DNA from: Candidatus Microbacterium colombiense
GTDB lineage: Bacteria; Actinomycetota; Actinomycetes; Actinomycetales; Microbacteriaceae
Direction of reading: 5' to 3'
Length of the DNA: 64,000 nt
Assembly: GCA_029203165.1 (NCBI GenBank)
Contig: CP119308.1
Span: 2,976,001-3,040,000, forward strand
The position numbers and the translations under genes were made by a program. Position 1 is the stretch's first letter; every line of letters begins with the position of its first letter. Of this stretch, positions 33,996-43,549 are shown one piece after another. The notes under the pieces are model-generated. The model had not been told where the DNA came from. It did no database searches and worked only from the letters and a program-made list of their open reading frames with translations.

Positions 33996-34679
33996 GTGGA
34001 CAAGAACGCATGGACTCGGTATCTAGAAGTCACGACGCACCCCGACAACGACAAGACGATCGCGTTCAAAGTCGGCGTTAGCCCTTCGACTATCGGTCGT
34101 TGGCGAAGCGGTGAGATCGACCCGAAACCGAGGCAGGTGGTGGCGCTTGCTCGCAGGTACGGAAAGAGCCCGCTCGCTGCACTCGTCGCCGCCGAGTACC
34201 TGAGCGCGGAAGACCTCGAGGAAGACCTCACCCTGCACTACGCTGCCGACCTCGACGAGATCTCCACGCTTCAGCTAGTGGACGAGCTGCGCGACCGGCT
34301 CGAAGTCATGAACGACTATGCAGGATGGCTAGCGAGCATCACGCGCGAGACGGGGCACCCTGCTCACCTCGCGCACGGCGCGCTTAGGTACGTTCATCCG
34401 GCGGTCGCACCGTCGCAGGTCGATGGCATGGACTTCATCCGGCCGATCGCATCCCACCTCCACGTTGAGGAACTCGACGGCGACAAGTATTACAGCATCG
34501 ACCGGCCGCACGACGTTTCGGTTAGCGACCTTCCGCCCCACGTAAGAGAGCGCATTCAGGAGACCTCAGCGGCGCGCACCGCGAATGTCGATGGCACGCG
34601 ACAGGATTACGACCTGGTCGCTAACGACTCGATCAACGAATTCCCCAGTGGCAACGACGCCGACTACGACCACGCCTGA
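33996..34679 (+). CDS. Immunity repressor (HTH)
   Basis: 227 residues from GTG 33996. A helix-turn-helix around residues 17-45 (KTIAFKVGVSPSTIGRWRSGE) is followed by a helical linker and an uncharacterised C-terminal region. No LexA-type Ser/Lys protease motif is seen. The protein is followed by an ImmA-like metallopeptidase gene, so cleavage of this repressor by that enzyme is likely the inducing step. No ribosome site lies before GTG, in line with leaderless translation. Confidence 0.8.
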   Translation: MDKNAWTRYLEVTTHPDNDKTIAFKVGVSPSTIGRWRSGEIDPKPRQVVALARRYGKSPLAALVAAEYLSAEDLEEDLTLHYAADLDEISTLQLVDELRDRLEVMNDYAGWLASITRETGHPAHLAHGALRYVHPAVAPSQVDGMDFIRPIASHLHVEELDGDKYYSIDRPHDVSVSDLPPHVRERIQETSAARTANVDGTRQDYDLVANDSINEFPSGNDADYDHA

Positions 34680-34704
34680 ACATGCACCACCGAGGGGGTT
34701 CCGC

Positions 34705-35142
34705 ATGGATGTCTGGAAGCTCGCCGACGATCTCGGCCTGACAGTCCGCGAGCGCCGCGGCACGCACCGAAGTGGATACGCACCCCACGACGACCACATC
34801 GACCTCACGCCCGGAATGCGCGGCCGAGTTCTCCGCGGGGTCATGTGTCATGAGATCGGGCATCACGTTCTCGGGCATCACCCGACCGACTTCGGACTCA
34901 TCCGAAAGCGGCAGGAGCAGGCCGCGAACGTATGGGCGGCGCACACACTCATCACGCCGGAGGGGTACGCGTCAGCCGAGCAACACCGGAACGGACACGT
35001 CACGTCTATGGCGATCGACCTGAACGTTCCCGACGAACTCGTCGTCATCTACCGAGGCACCCTACTCCGCACCGACCAGGCGACGTATGTTCGCCCTCGG
35101 ATGGGCGCCGCGCAGTTCGCGCACCGCGTCGAGGTCGGATGA
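34705..35142 (+). CDS. ImmA/IrrE-family metallopeptidase
   Basis: 145 residues from ATG 34705 with GAGGGGG upstream. HEIGHH gives the zinc site His49, Glu50, His53. In ICEBs1 and related phages such enzymes cut the immunity repressor after DNA damage. The gene is 25 nt downstream of the repressor and overlaps the integrase by 4 nt. Confidence 0.85.
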   Translation: MDVWKLADDLGLTVRERRGTHRSGYAPHDDHIDLTPGMRGRVLRGVMCHEIGHHVLGHHPTDFGLIRKRQEQAANVWAAHTLITPEGYASAEQHRNGHVTSMAIDLNVPDELVVIYRGTLLRTDQATYVRPRMGAAQFAHRVEVG

Positions 35143-36305
35143 TGGCCCGGCCGCCGCTTGAGCTTGAGACGTGGGGACGGGTACGCCGCACCACGGTGAA
35201 GGGCAAGCCGACCGCAGTCGCCTACTACCGAGACTCAGATGGAATCACTCGGTTGATGCAGCGCCAGGGGCGCACCGGCCCGGAGGCTGAGCGGATGCTA
35301 ATCAAGGCGCTGAAGAAGCGGCTCGCGCCTGCGAGCGAGGCGCTGGCACCGGACTCGACTGTGAGCGAGCTCGCGACGATGTGGCTCGACTCGAAGGCAC
35401 GACTCGCCGAGGGGTCGATCCGAATCTATAAGAACGCGATCGAGAAGCACATCACGACCGGGCTCGGCGCTGTGCGACTGAGCGAGATCAGCGTGCCCCG
35501 GCTCGATCGATTCGTGACTGCGCTGACGAAATCGTCCGGGCCGGGCACGGCGACGACCGCGCATGTGGTGCTGCGCGGCATGTTCACGCTCGCTGCTCGA
35601 CACGGAGCGGTGCGTCCGAACCCGATGACTGACGTCCCCGCACCAGAGAAGGCGAAGCGTGCGACCAGGCGCGCCGCGCCGAACCTCGATGTCGTGCGGT
35701 CGATCCGTACTCGCTTCGAGGAGTGGGATGCCGGCACCGAGTTGAGGACCGCGGATGACCGACGACGTCGCCGCCCGCGCGCGAGCGAGCTGCTAGATAC
35801 CACCGACATGATCATCGGCACCGGCGTCCGCACGGGAGAGCTGCTCGCCCTGCAATGGGATCAGCTCGACCTCGACGCGAAGCTCGCCACGATCCGCCGG
35901 ACGATCGCGCAGGACCGAGACGGCAAGTTCTTCGTCCAGGAGTTCACGAAGACGGACGCCGGCTATCGCGAGCTCGAGCTGCCCGACCACGTCGTTGACA
36001 TGCTGTTGCGCCGCCGCATCGCCTCCTACTCAGCGTTCGTCTTCGCGTCGAGCGTCGGCACGTTCCGCCACCCCAACAACTACCGGACCTCATGGCGCGA
36101 CGCGCTGCGCGAGACCGACTGGAAGGGCACGACGCCCAAGAGCTTCCGCAAGACCGTCGCGACCGTGCTGCGCGACGAGCTCGGCGTCGAGGCGGCGAAG
36201 GATCAGCTCGGGCACGAGTCGGAGCGCACGACGCTGAAGCACTACGCCGATGAGGTGCACCGAGGGCCGGCTGCCGGACTTGTTCTGTCGAAGCTGTTCA
36301 CCTGA
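35139..36305 (+). CDS. int: Tyrosine integrase
   Basis: 388 residues from ATG 35139 (overlapping the ImmA stop; a second ATG follows at once). Arm-binding and SAM-like core-binding N-terminal domains (about 75-165) precede the catalytic domain: Arg231 (GTGVRTGELL), Lys271, Arg337 in TPKSFRKT with Lys at the usual box II His, His359 (QLGHE) and Tyr369 (KHYAD). The stop lies 81 bases before the 3' end of tRNA-Thr, the expected place for attP. Confidence 0.93.
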   Translation: MMARPPLELETWGRVRRTTVKGKPTAVAYYRDSDGITRLMQRQGRTGPEAERMLIKALKKRLAPASEALAPDSTVSELATMWLDSKARLAEGSIRIYKNAIEKHITTGLGAVRLSEISVPRLDRFVTALTKSSGPGTATTAHVVLRGMFTLAARHGAVRPNPMTDVPAPEKAKRATRRAAPNLDVVRSIRTRFEEWDAGTELRTADDRRRRRPRASELLDTTDMIIGTGVRTGELLALQWDQLDLDAKLATIRRTIAQDRDGKFFVQEFTKTDAGYRELELPDHVVDMLLRRRIASYSAFVFASSVGTFRHPNNYRTSWRDALRETDWKGTTPKSFRKTVATVLRDELGVEAAKDQLGHESERTTLKHYADEVHRGPAAGLVLSKLFT

Positions 36306-36324
36306 AAACCATGGATAAACAACG

Positions 36325-36364
36325 AATCGCCCCGATTCCAAGAAGGAACCGGGGCGATTTTTTG
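36325..36364 (+). terminator. Terminator after integrase
   Basis: AATCGCCCCG...CGGGGCGATT stem with inner TTCC/GGAA pairs and a T6 run at 36358-36363. Ends the repressor-protease-integrase operon just before the tRNA gene, which lies on the other strand. Confidence 0.85.
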
Positions 36365-36386
36365 TGGCCTGACTAGGCGTTTTCCG

Positions 36387-36430
36387 AGCCGACTACGGGA
36401 CTCGAACCCGTAACCCCCGTATTACAAGTA
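36387..36430. other. Probable attR core (3' half of tRNA-Thr)
   Basis: The integrase is next to the 3' end of tRNA-Thr, and tyrosine integrases commonly use tRNA 3' halves. The crossover core is therefore expected between the anticodon and the 3' end. The partner copy (attL) lies outside the window, so the exact core could not be measured. Confidence 0.45.
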
Positions 36431-36459
36431 CGGTGCGCTACCAATTGCGCCAAGTCGGC
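36387..36459 (-). tRNA. tRNA-Thr (anticodon TGT)
   Basis: 73-base cloverleaf on the minus strand: acceptor GCCGACT/AGTCGGC with discriminator T, anticodon loop CTTGTAA on a CCGTA/TACGG stem, and the GGTTCGAGTCC T-arm. Anticodon TGT reads ACA. No CCA is encoded. Intact gene, so the prophage restored its 3' end. Confidence 0.97.
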
Positions 36460-36499
36460 GGGTGCCACCAGCTTACCGATGGCGAAGGGGTGGTCCGGA

Positions 36500-37462
36500 C
36501 TACTTCTTCGCCGGGGTCTCGGTCGGCGTGGCCGTCGGATCCGGAGTCGGTGTCGCCGTCTCCTTGTAGTACGCGTCGCTCGCCACCGTCAGCACGAACT
36601 GCGAGAATTCGGACGGATCGTCGAGCGCTCCGACGTAGGCCTCGCCGTTCGCCACGATCATCGGAGCCGAGGAGAGCACCAGGTCGTCGGAGCCTGCCAG
36701 CGGGCCCTCGAGCGCGCGGGTCGTCGCTTCCTTGGCCCAGGTCACGAAGTCCGCATCCTCGATGCACGAGCGCACGGCCTTGGAGTTGTCGACGCCGACC
36801 GCGCCGGCGAGATCAGCCAGCTCGACATCCGAGAGGCCATCGGTGCCGACCTTCGGCTGGTCGTCGAGCAGGTCGTGGTTGAACGCGTAGAACTGCGCCG
36901 GCGAGTGGGTCGCGACGCATGCCGCCGCGGCGGCCGCACGCTGCGAGTACTTCGTGCCGTTGGAGCTCGCGGTGAGCAGCGCGACCGGGTGGTAGCTCAC
37001 GGTGACAGCGCCCTCGGTGATCCAGTTCGCGAGCTGCCGGGCGTTCGCACGCTCGAACTCGCCGGCATCCGGCGACAGGTAGTCGACGTAGATGTGGATG
37101 TCGACGCGCTCCGAGGTCGTGGGCTCGGGCGTGGGCGACTCTTCCGTTCCCGCTTCGGTGGGATCGGGGGTCGGCGTCTCGAGGATCTCATCAGTGGCAC
37201 CGGTCGAGGAGAGGTCGGTGACGATCACGCCGTCGCCCTCCATGCCCGTGGGCGACAGCTGCGGCTTGGAGACCTGTGCCGACACCGCGAGCGTCACGGC
37301 GGTGCCGATCGCGCCCACGGCGACCACGGCGATCGCGCCGATGATGATCCGTCGCATGATGCGCGCACGGGACTGCTGCGCGTGCACCTGCTGTGCTTTC
37401 TCCCGCACGGCCTCGCGAGAATTGCGAGGCGTGGGGACGTTCGGCGTTTCGTCGCTCGACAT
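36500..37462 (-). CDS. DsbA-like membrane protein without CxxC
   Basis: 320 residues. An N-terminal cytoplasmic segment, one transmembrane helix (about 37-62), a Pro/Thr/Glu-rich linker and a C-terminal thioredoxin-fold domain of DsbA type (IHIYVDYLSPDAGEF, then a helical insert and the cis-Pro loop SSAPMIV). The redox CxxC is replaced by S-P-D-A, so it should not catalyse disulfide exchange. It may be a chaperone-like relative of DsbA family lipoproteins. Confidence 0.8.
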   Translation of the reverse strand: MSSDETPNVPTPRNSREAVREKAQQVHAQQSRARIMRRIIIGAIAVVAVGAIGTAVTLAVSAQVSKPQLSPTGMEGDGVIVTDLSSTGATDEILETPTPDPTEAGTEESPTPEPTTSERVDIHIYVDYLSPDAGEFERANARQLANWITEGAVTVSYHPVALLTASSNGTKYSQRAAAAAACVATHSPAQFYAFNHDLLDDQPKVGTDGLSDVELADLAGAVGVDNSKAVRSCIEDADFVTWAKEATTRALEGPLAGSDDLVLSSAPMIVANGEAYVGALDDPSEFSQFVLTVASDAYYKETATPTPDPTATPTETPAKK

Positions 37463-37692
37463 CGTTCCTCTTGAGTCTGAGGGGGTCCGGGTTGGCCCCG
37501 ATCATCGCTCTGCGACGATCGCCGTAGCAAGACGGCCGAGTTCGATGTTAACCAGTGAGGCTGAGAAATACCCAGGTGCCACTGTTCATGTCATACTGAT
37601 TCCGACCCAGAGTCGGGTCGGCGGCGGGTCATTCCGACGCTTCCATCACAACGGATCGTCCGGCACGTACCTGCCGGTGAAGGAGAAACACC

Positions 37693-38796
<1,104 letters not shown>

Positions 38797-38806
38797 TCGG
38801 ATCCAC

Positions 38807-38852
38807 AGACGCGGCGCGGGCTGACTTCGGTCACCCGCGCCGCGTCTCTTTT
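38807..38852 (+). terminator. Terminator after ABC ATPase
   Basis: AGACGCGGCGCGGG...CCGCGCCGCGTCT stem with a CTTCGG-type loop followed by CTTTT. Confidence 0.9.
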
Positions 38853-38878
38853 CACCCCTCAACGCCATCGGGAGCGCC

Positions 38879-40189
38879 ATGCAGGATTCTCTGCGGATCA
38901 CCGCCAGCAAGGTCGACCCTGCGCTGCTGTCCCTCCCCTGGTCCACGACGCTCGCGAAGTGGCCGTCCGAGTACATCGTGTCGCTCCCTAAAGGCCTCTC
39001 CCGGCACCTCGTCCGCTTCGCCGACCTGTCGGGGCGCGTGATCGCGATCAAAGAGACGACGGCCGAGATGGCGCAGCGCGAGTACGACATGCTCGGCAAC
39101 CTCGCCCGGCTCGACGTCCCCTGCGTCGACAGGGTCGCCGTGATCGCCGGACGGACGGACGCCGAGGGGGAACCCCTCCCCGCCGCCCTCGTCACCTCAC
39201 ACCTGCGGTTCTCCATGCCCTACCGCGCGTTGTTCACGCGTGTGCTGCGCCCCGACACCGCCAACCGCCTGGTGGATGCTCTCGCGCTCCTGCTCGTGCG
39301 CCTGCACAACGTCGGCTTCTACTGGGGTGACGTCTCGCTGTCGAACACACTGTTCCGACGTGATGCCGGCGCGTTCGCCGCGTACCTCGTGGATGCCGAG
39401 ACCGGGGAACTCCATGAGGAAGGTCTGACGGACGGACAGCGTGCGTACGACCTCGACCTGGCGCGCACGAACATCGCGGGAGAGATCATGGATCTCGCCG
39501 CCGGAGGACGCCTCGAGCACGGTGTCGATGCGATCGCGATCGCCGACGGCATCGTGTCGTCGTACCGCTCGCTGTGGGCCGAGCTCACCGCCCAGGAATC
39601 CTTCTCCTCGGCGGAGACGTGGCGCATCACGGAGCGCGTGGAACGCCTCAACGCCCTGGGCTTCGACATCGACGAGATGTCGATGTCGACGACCTCCGAC
39701 GGCACGGTCGTGGAGATCCAGCCGAAGGTCGTCGACGCCGGTCACCACCAGCGCCGACTCATCCGGCTCACGGGACTCGATGTCGAGGAGAATCAGGCCC
39801 GGCGTCTGCTCAACGACCTCGACGAGTTCCGCGCCCGCTCCACCAAGCAGTGGGCCGACGAGGAGATGTACGCGCACGAATGGCTGACGCGCGTCTTCGA
39901 ACCCGTCGTGCGCGCGATTCCCTACGAGCTGCGCGCCAAGCTCGAGCCGGCCGAGGTCTTCCACCAGGTGCTCGAGCACCGCTGGTACCTCTCCCAGGCG
40001 CACGGACGCTCCGTGCCCCTGGCCGAGGTGCTCACGAGCTACATCAACGAGGTTCTGCGGCATCGCCGCGACGAGGCGACCATCATGGGCCCGCCGACTG
40101 AGACCATGAGCCTGCCCGTCATCACCGGGGCGACCATGATCACGGACGACGACGACGATGACGGCGTCGACTGGCGCGACCTGGTCTGA
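38879..40189 (+). CDS. DUF4032 protein with kinase-like fold
   Basis: 436 residues. N-terminal part (50-190) looks like a small protein kinase: IAIKETTAEM with a lysine, YWGDVSLSN as the catalytic loop (Asp and Asn) and LVDAETG as the metal-binding DFG-like site. This is the DUF4032/lipopolysaccharide-kinase-like family of actinobacteria. The C-terminal 200 residues form the DUF4032 extension. Substrate unknown. GGAG lies before the ATG. Confidence 0.8.
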   Translation: MQDSLRITASKVDPALLSLPWSTTLAKWPSEYIVSLPKGLSRHLVRFADLSGRVIAIKETTAEMAQREYDMLGNLARLDVPCVDRVAVIAGRTDAEGEPLPAALVTSHLRFSMPYRALFTRVLRPDTANRLVDALALLLVRLHNVGFYWGDVSLSNTLFRRDAGAFAAYLVDAETGELHEEGLTDGQRAYDLDLARTNIAGEIMDLAAGGRLEHGVDAIAIADGIVSSYRSLWAELTAQESFSSAETWRITERVERLNALGFDIDEMSMSTTSDGTVVEIQPKVVDAGHHQRRLIRLTGLDVEENQARRLLNDLDEFRARSTKQWADEEMYAHEWLTRVFEPVVRAIPYELRAKLEPAEVFHQVLEHRWYLSQAHGRSVPLAEVLTSYINEVLRHRRDEATIMGPPTETMSLPVITGATMITDDDDDDGVDWRDLV

Positions 40190-40221
40190 CCCCGCGCGAT
40201 CCCGTCAGCCTGGCGCAGCGC

Positions 40222-40303
40222 GCCGAGTGCACGGGATGCTGCCGAGTGCACGGCGTACGTGCGTCAGCATCCCGTGCAGTCGACGCGATTCCGTACAGTC
40301 GAC
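40222..40303. repeat. Intergenic nested palindromic element
   Basis: A 13-base unit GCCGAGTGCACGG occurs twice (40222-40234, 40241-40253) with GATGCT between them, then two near-inverted copies (CCGTGCAGTCGAC 40272-40284 and CCGTACAGTCGAC 40291-40303) with GCGATT between them. A perfect 14-base inverted repeat pairs 40228-40241 with 40265-40278. It lies between convergent genes and may act as a terminator or be a mobile palindromic repeat. Confidence 0.7.
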
Positions 40304-40322
40304 CGACCGAAGCAGCGAGGCG

Positions 40323-40964
40323 TCAGTAACCGACGGTGAAGCGCTCGCGGTGGTGGTTGCCCTGCTCGATCTCATCCACGACCGCGACCGCGAGGTCGGC
40401 GCCGGAGATGAACGACTTGCCATCGGCGTCGCGCACGATCACGTCGCCGCCGTCGCGGTAATGCCCCGTGCGCTCGCCTTCCGCCCACGGGCCGAACTCC
40501 TCGGCCGGGTGCACGAAGAACCAGTCGAGCGACTCCTCGGACTCCTCCAGGAGCGCGAGCGAATCGATCCCGACCTGCGCCTCGTGCTTGTACTCCTCGG
40601 GGAACCCCTGGTCGAACAGGCGAGGACCGCCCGGGGCGACCAGACTGCCACCGGCTCCGCCGATCACGCCGAGCCGGGTCTCCGTGCCGGTCAGACGCGC
40701 GGCGAGGTCACGAAGAGCGTCCAGCACGCTGTTCTCCATGTCACCGCGGGGCGAGAGCGCCGATACGACGGCATCCGCCCCTTCGAGCGCCGGAGCCAGG
40801 GAGTCGATGTCGAGCGCGGAGCCCTGCACGTACGCGGCGCCCGCGACCGGATCCTTCGGTTCCGAACGGGAGAGGGCGATCACCGCGTGCCCGCGGCTCA
40901 CCCCTTCCGAGACGATGTGACGACCGGCGTAGCCGGTCCCTCCGAGGACGACGATGCGAGCCAT
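40323..40964 (-). CDS. NAD(P)-binding (SDR-like) reductase/epimerase-type protein
   Basis: 213 residues with GGTGYAGRHIV (8-18) as the glycine-rich dinucleotide site of atypical SDRs and a conserved GGAGGSL and HPAEEFGPW region as in NAD(P)H-binding YwnB-like proteins. The Tyr-x3-Lys pair is not clear. Substrate unknown. GGGAG ribosome site. Convergent with the DUF4032 gene. Confidence 0.8.
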   Translation of the reverse strand: MARIVVLGGTGYAGRHIVSEGVSRGHAVIALSRSEPKDPVAGAAYVQGSALDIDSLAPALEGADAVVSALSPRGDMENSVLDALRDLAARLTGTETRLGVIGGAGGSLVAPGGPRLFDQGFPEEYKHEAQVGIDSLALLEESEESLDWFFVHPAEEFGPWAEGERTGHYRDGGDVIVRDADGKSFISGADLAVAVVDEIEQGNHHRERFTVGY

Positions 40965-41025
40965 GCGGTTCTCCCTGTTCGGACGATGGTGCTGCGGTCA
41001 GTTCACTGCGGTCAGAGTGGTTCCG

Positions 41026-42030
41026 TCACTTCGCGGCGCGCATGGTCGCGACCTGGTACAGCGCGACCGAGGTCGCGATGCCGGCGTTCAGCGACTCGGT
41101 GGACGCGGAGATCGGGATCGAGACGATCTGATCGCAGGTCTCGGCGACGAGGCGCGACAGCCCCTTGCCCTCCGAGCCGACCACGATCACCACGGGGCGG
41201 TCGGCCAACTGCAGCGCCGGCAGCGAGACGTCGCCGTCGCCGTCGAGGCCGAGCACGAACACGCCCTGCTTCTTGAAGTCCTTGAGCTGCGTGGTGAGGT
41301 TGGTCGCCAGCGCGACGGGGGTCCGCGCGACGGCGCCGGCGCTCGTCTTCCAGGCGGCGGAGTTCACACCGGCCGAGCGACGCTGCGGCAGGATGATGCC
41401 GTGTCCGCCGAAAGCGGCGGTGGAGCGGATGATGGCTCCCAGGTTGCGCGGATCGGTGATGCCGTCGAGCGCGACGAACAGCGGCACATCGCCCCGGCCG
41501 ATGACCTTCTCGAGCAGATCCTGCGGGTGTGCGTATTCGTAGGGCGGCACCTTGATCGCGACGCCCTGGTGCACACCGTCGAAGCCGGCCATGCGGTCGA
41601 GTTCGGGGCGCGTGACCTCGAGCACCGGGATGCCACGGTTCGTGGCGATCGAGAGCATCTCCTTCACGCGGTCGTCCATCTCGACGCGCTGGGCGATGTA
41701 GAACGCCGTTGCCGGGATCTTCGCACGCAGCGCCTCGAGCACCGAGTTGCGACCGGTGACGTTCTCGGTGTCATCCCCCGCCTTGGCCTTGGGCGCGCGG
41801 TTCGGGTTGCTCCCGGATGCCGGGCGTCCCCCGCCGGGTCGGCCCTTTCCGCCCGACGCGGCGTAGCGCTCGGCCGCGGCCTTGCGCTTGCCGGCGGGGT
41901 GCCAGGCGCGATCCTCCGCCTTGGGCGTGGGTCCGCGGCCTTCGAGAGCCTTGCGGCCGAGTCCGCCCGTGCCCTTGCTGGGGCCCTTCTTCTTGCCGTT
42001 GCTTGCGCCGGGGCGCTGTGGCTTAGCCAT
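41026..42030 (-). CDS. rlmB: 23S rRNA (guanosine-2'-O-) methyltransferase RlmB
   Basis: 334 residues from ATG 42028-42030; upstream in-frame codons overlap the cysS gene and lack coding character. Basic, disordered N-terminus (1-85), substrate-binding domain beginning GRNSVLEALRA, and the SPOUT knot: DGITDPRNLGAIIRS (motif 1), VIVVGSEGKGLS (motif 2) and IPISASTESLNAGIA (motif 3). It methylates G2251 of 23S rRNA. Overlaps the cysS stop by 8 nt, so they form an operon. Confidence 0.93.
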   Translation of the reverse strand: MAKPQRPGASNGKKKGPSKGTGGLGRKALEGRGPTPKAEDRAWHPAGKRKAAAERYAASGGKGRPGGGRPASGSNPNRAPKAKAGDDTENVTGRNSVLEALRAKIPATAFYIAQRVEMDDRVKEMLSIATNRGIPVLEVTRPELDRMAGFDGVHQGVAIKVPPYEYAHPQDLLEKVIGRGDVPLFVALDGITDPRNLGAIIRSTAAFGGHGIILPQRRSAGVNSAAWKTSAGAVARTPVALATNLTTQLKDFKKQGVFVLGLDGDGDVSLPALQLADRPVVIVVGSEGKGLSRLVAETCDQIVSIPISASTESLNAGIATSVALYQVATMRAAK

Positions 42031-43426
42031 CAATACTCCAATGAGTTCCGTCTGCGGTGTCTTCGAGGACGATGCCTGCGGCCGCGATCGCATCGCGGAT
42101 CCGATCGGCGCTCGCCCAATCTCTGTCGGCGCGCGCCTGCGCACGCTGGCCGATCATCGTCTGGACGAGAGCGTCCAGTGTCCTGTGTTCGGCGAGGTCT
42201 CCGCCGCTGCTCATGAGCTCGTCGAAACCGAGCACGCGCAGCATCGCGTCGAGCTCGGTGAACGCGGTCCACGCGAGGTCGTGATCGGCGGCGTCGATCG
42301 CCGAGTTGCCGCGCCGCACCGTCTCGTGCACGACGGCGAGCGCCTGCGGCACGCCGAGATCGTCGTCCATCGCATCGGCGAACGCATCCGGCACGACGCC
42401 TTCCCGGCTCTCCTCCGGCGCGCCGGGGAGCGAACGGCGCACGCGCGCGACGAACGTGGCGATGCGCCCGAGGGCCGCACCCGCCTCGTCCCACGACGAC
42501 TCGGTGAGATCGAGGCTGGAGCGGTAGTGCGCCGCCGCCAGGGCGTAGCGCACGACCAGGGCGTCATGCGCGGAGAGCACATCGGCGGCGAGGGTGAAGT
42601 TGCCCAGCGACTTCGACATCTTCTGGCCGTCGACCGTCACCAGACCGTTGTGCACCCAGTGATTGGCGAAGTCGTCACCCGCGGCGGCCGACTGCGCGAG
42701 CTCGTTCTCATGATGAGGGAAGCGCAGATCGAGGCCACCGCCGTGGATGTCGAACGCCGATCCGAGGTAGCGCTTCGCCATCGCGGAGCACTCGATGTGC
42801 CACCCCGGGCGACCCTGGCCCCAGGGCGACGACCATGTGGCATCGGCGGGCTCATCCGGCTTGGCGCCCTTCCACAGCGCGAAGTCCTGCGGGTTCCGCT
42901 TGCCGCGGGGATCGGCATCCTCCGCCGCCTCCATGGCGTCGACGGACTGGTGTGTGAGTGCGCCGTACTCGCTCCAGGAGCGCACGTCGAAGTACACATC
43001 CCCGGATCCGTCCGGCGCCGGGTACGCATGACCGCGCTCGATGAGCGTGCCGATGAGTTCCTGCATCTGCGGGATCGACGCGGTCGCACGCGGCTCGTAC
43101 GTCGGGGGAAGGATGCCGACGCCTGCATAGGCACCCGTGAACTCCTGCTCGATGCGGTACGCGAGCGCCCACCACGGCTCTGTGTCCGTGGCGTTCGCGA
43201 GCACCTTGTCGTCGATGTCGGTCACGTTGCGGACGAACGTGACCCGCCCGTACCGGTGCTGGAGCCAGCGTCGCAGAAGATCGAAGCTGAGCGCCGCGCG
43301 GACGTGTCCGATGTGGGGTCCCGACTGCACCGTCGGACCACAGACATACATCGTGACGTTTCCCGGGTCGAGCGGCACGAAGTCGCGCAGTCGCTGCGCG
43401 CGGGTGTCGTGGAGTCGGAGTGTCAC
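42023..43426 (-). CDS. cysS: Cysteinyl-tRNA synthetase
   Basis: 467 residues from GTG 43424-43426. HIGH signature at 38-41, KMSKS at 269-273, zinc ligands Cys29 and Cys213 with HHE near 239, and a C-terminal DALR anticodon-binding helical domain. It charges tRNA-Cys and is essential. Weak ribosome site. Co-operonic with rlmB. Confidence 0.95.
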   Translation of the reverse strand: MTLRLHDTRAQRLRDFVPLDPGNVTMYVCGPTVQSGPHIGHVRAALSFDLLRRWLQHRYGRVTFVRNVTDIDDKVLANATDTEPWWALAYRIEQEFTGAYAGVGILPPTYEPRATASIPQMQELIGTLIERGHAYPAPDGSGDVYFDVRSWSEYGALTHQSVDAMEAAEDADPRGKRNPQDFALWKGAKPDEPADATWSSPWGQGRPGWHIECSAMAKRYLGSAFDIHGGGLDLRFPHHENELAQSAAAGDDFANHWVHNGLVTVDGQKMSKSLGNFTLAADVLSAHDALVVRYALAAAHYRSSLDLTESSWDEAGAALGRIATFVARVRRSLPGAPEESREGVVPDAFADAMDDDLGVPQALAVVHETVRRGNSAIDAADHDLAWTAFTELDAMLRVLGFDELMSSGGDLAEHRTLDALVQTMIGQRAQARADRDWASADRIRDAIAAAGIVLEDTADGTHWSIDG

Positions 43427-43470
43427 CGGTCAAGCTTACTGGGGCGCGGCTGAGCAGCACCCGCCAAGCG

Positions 43471-43549
43471 ACGATTCGCGGAGTGTATGACGTTTCGCGG
43501 AGGGATCGGGGGAAAAGTTCCGCGATCCGTCATCTGCTCCGTGAATCGT
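43471..43549. repeat. Long imperfect palindrome overlapping ispDF end
   Basis: Arms 43471-43502 and 43518-43549 (32 bases each) match at about 25 positions with a 15-base loop. The left arm has the unit TTCGCGGAG twice. The right arm covers the last codons and stop of ispDF. It could terminate ispDF transcription or be a palindromic repeat. Confidence 0.7.

Larger units (their letters stand above)
1..36387. mobile_element. Siphovirus-type prophage, left end outside window
   Basis: A continuous block of phage genes runs from the window start to the 3' end of a tRNA-Thr gene. Lysogeny genes and a tyrosine integrase lie at the right edge, followed leftward by early genes, packaging, head, tail and lysis genes, with a tail-spike gene still open at base 1. 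Nearly all genes are leftward; only repressor, ImmA-like protease, integrase and one small ORF are rightward. No structural gene is visibly broken, so the element could be inducible. The left attachment site is not in the window, so total length is unknown. Confidence 0.95.

Noticed and set aside
1..36300. Integration-dependent immunity as in some mycobacteriophages
   Set aside because: That needs attP inside the repressor gene; here attP lies beyond integrase, at the tRNA.
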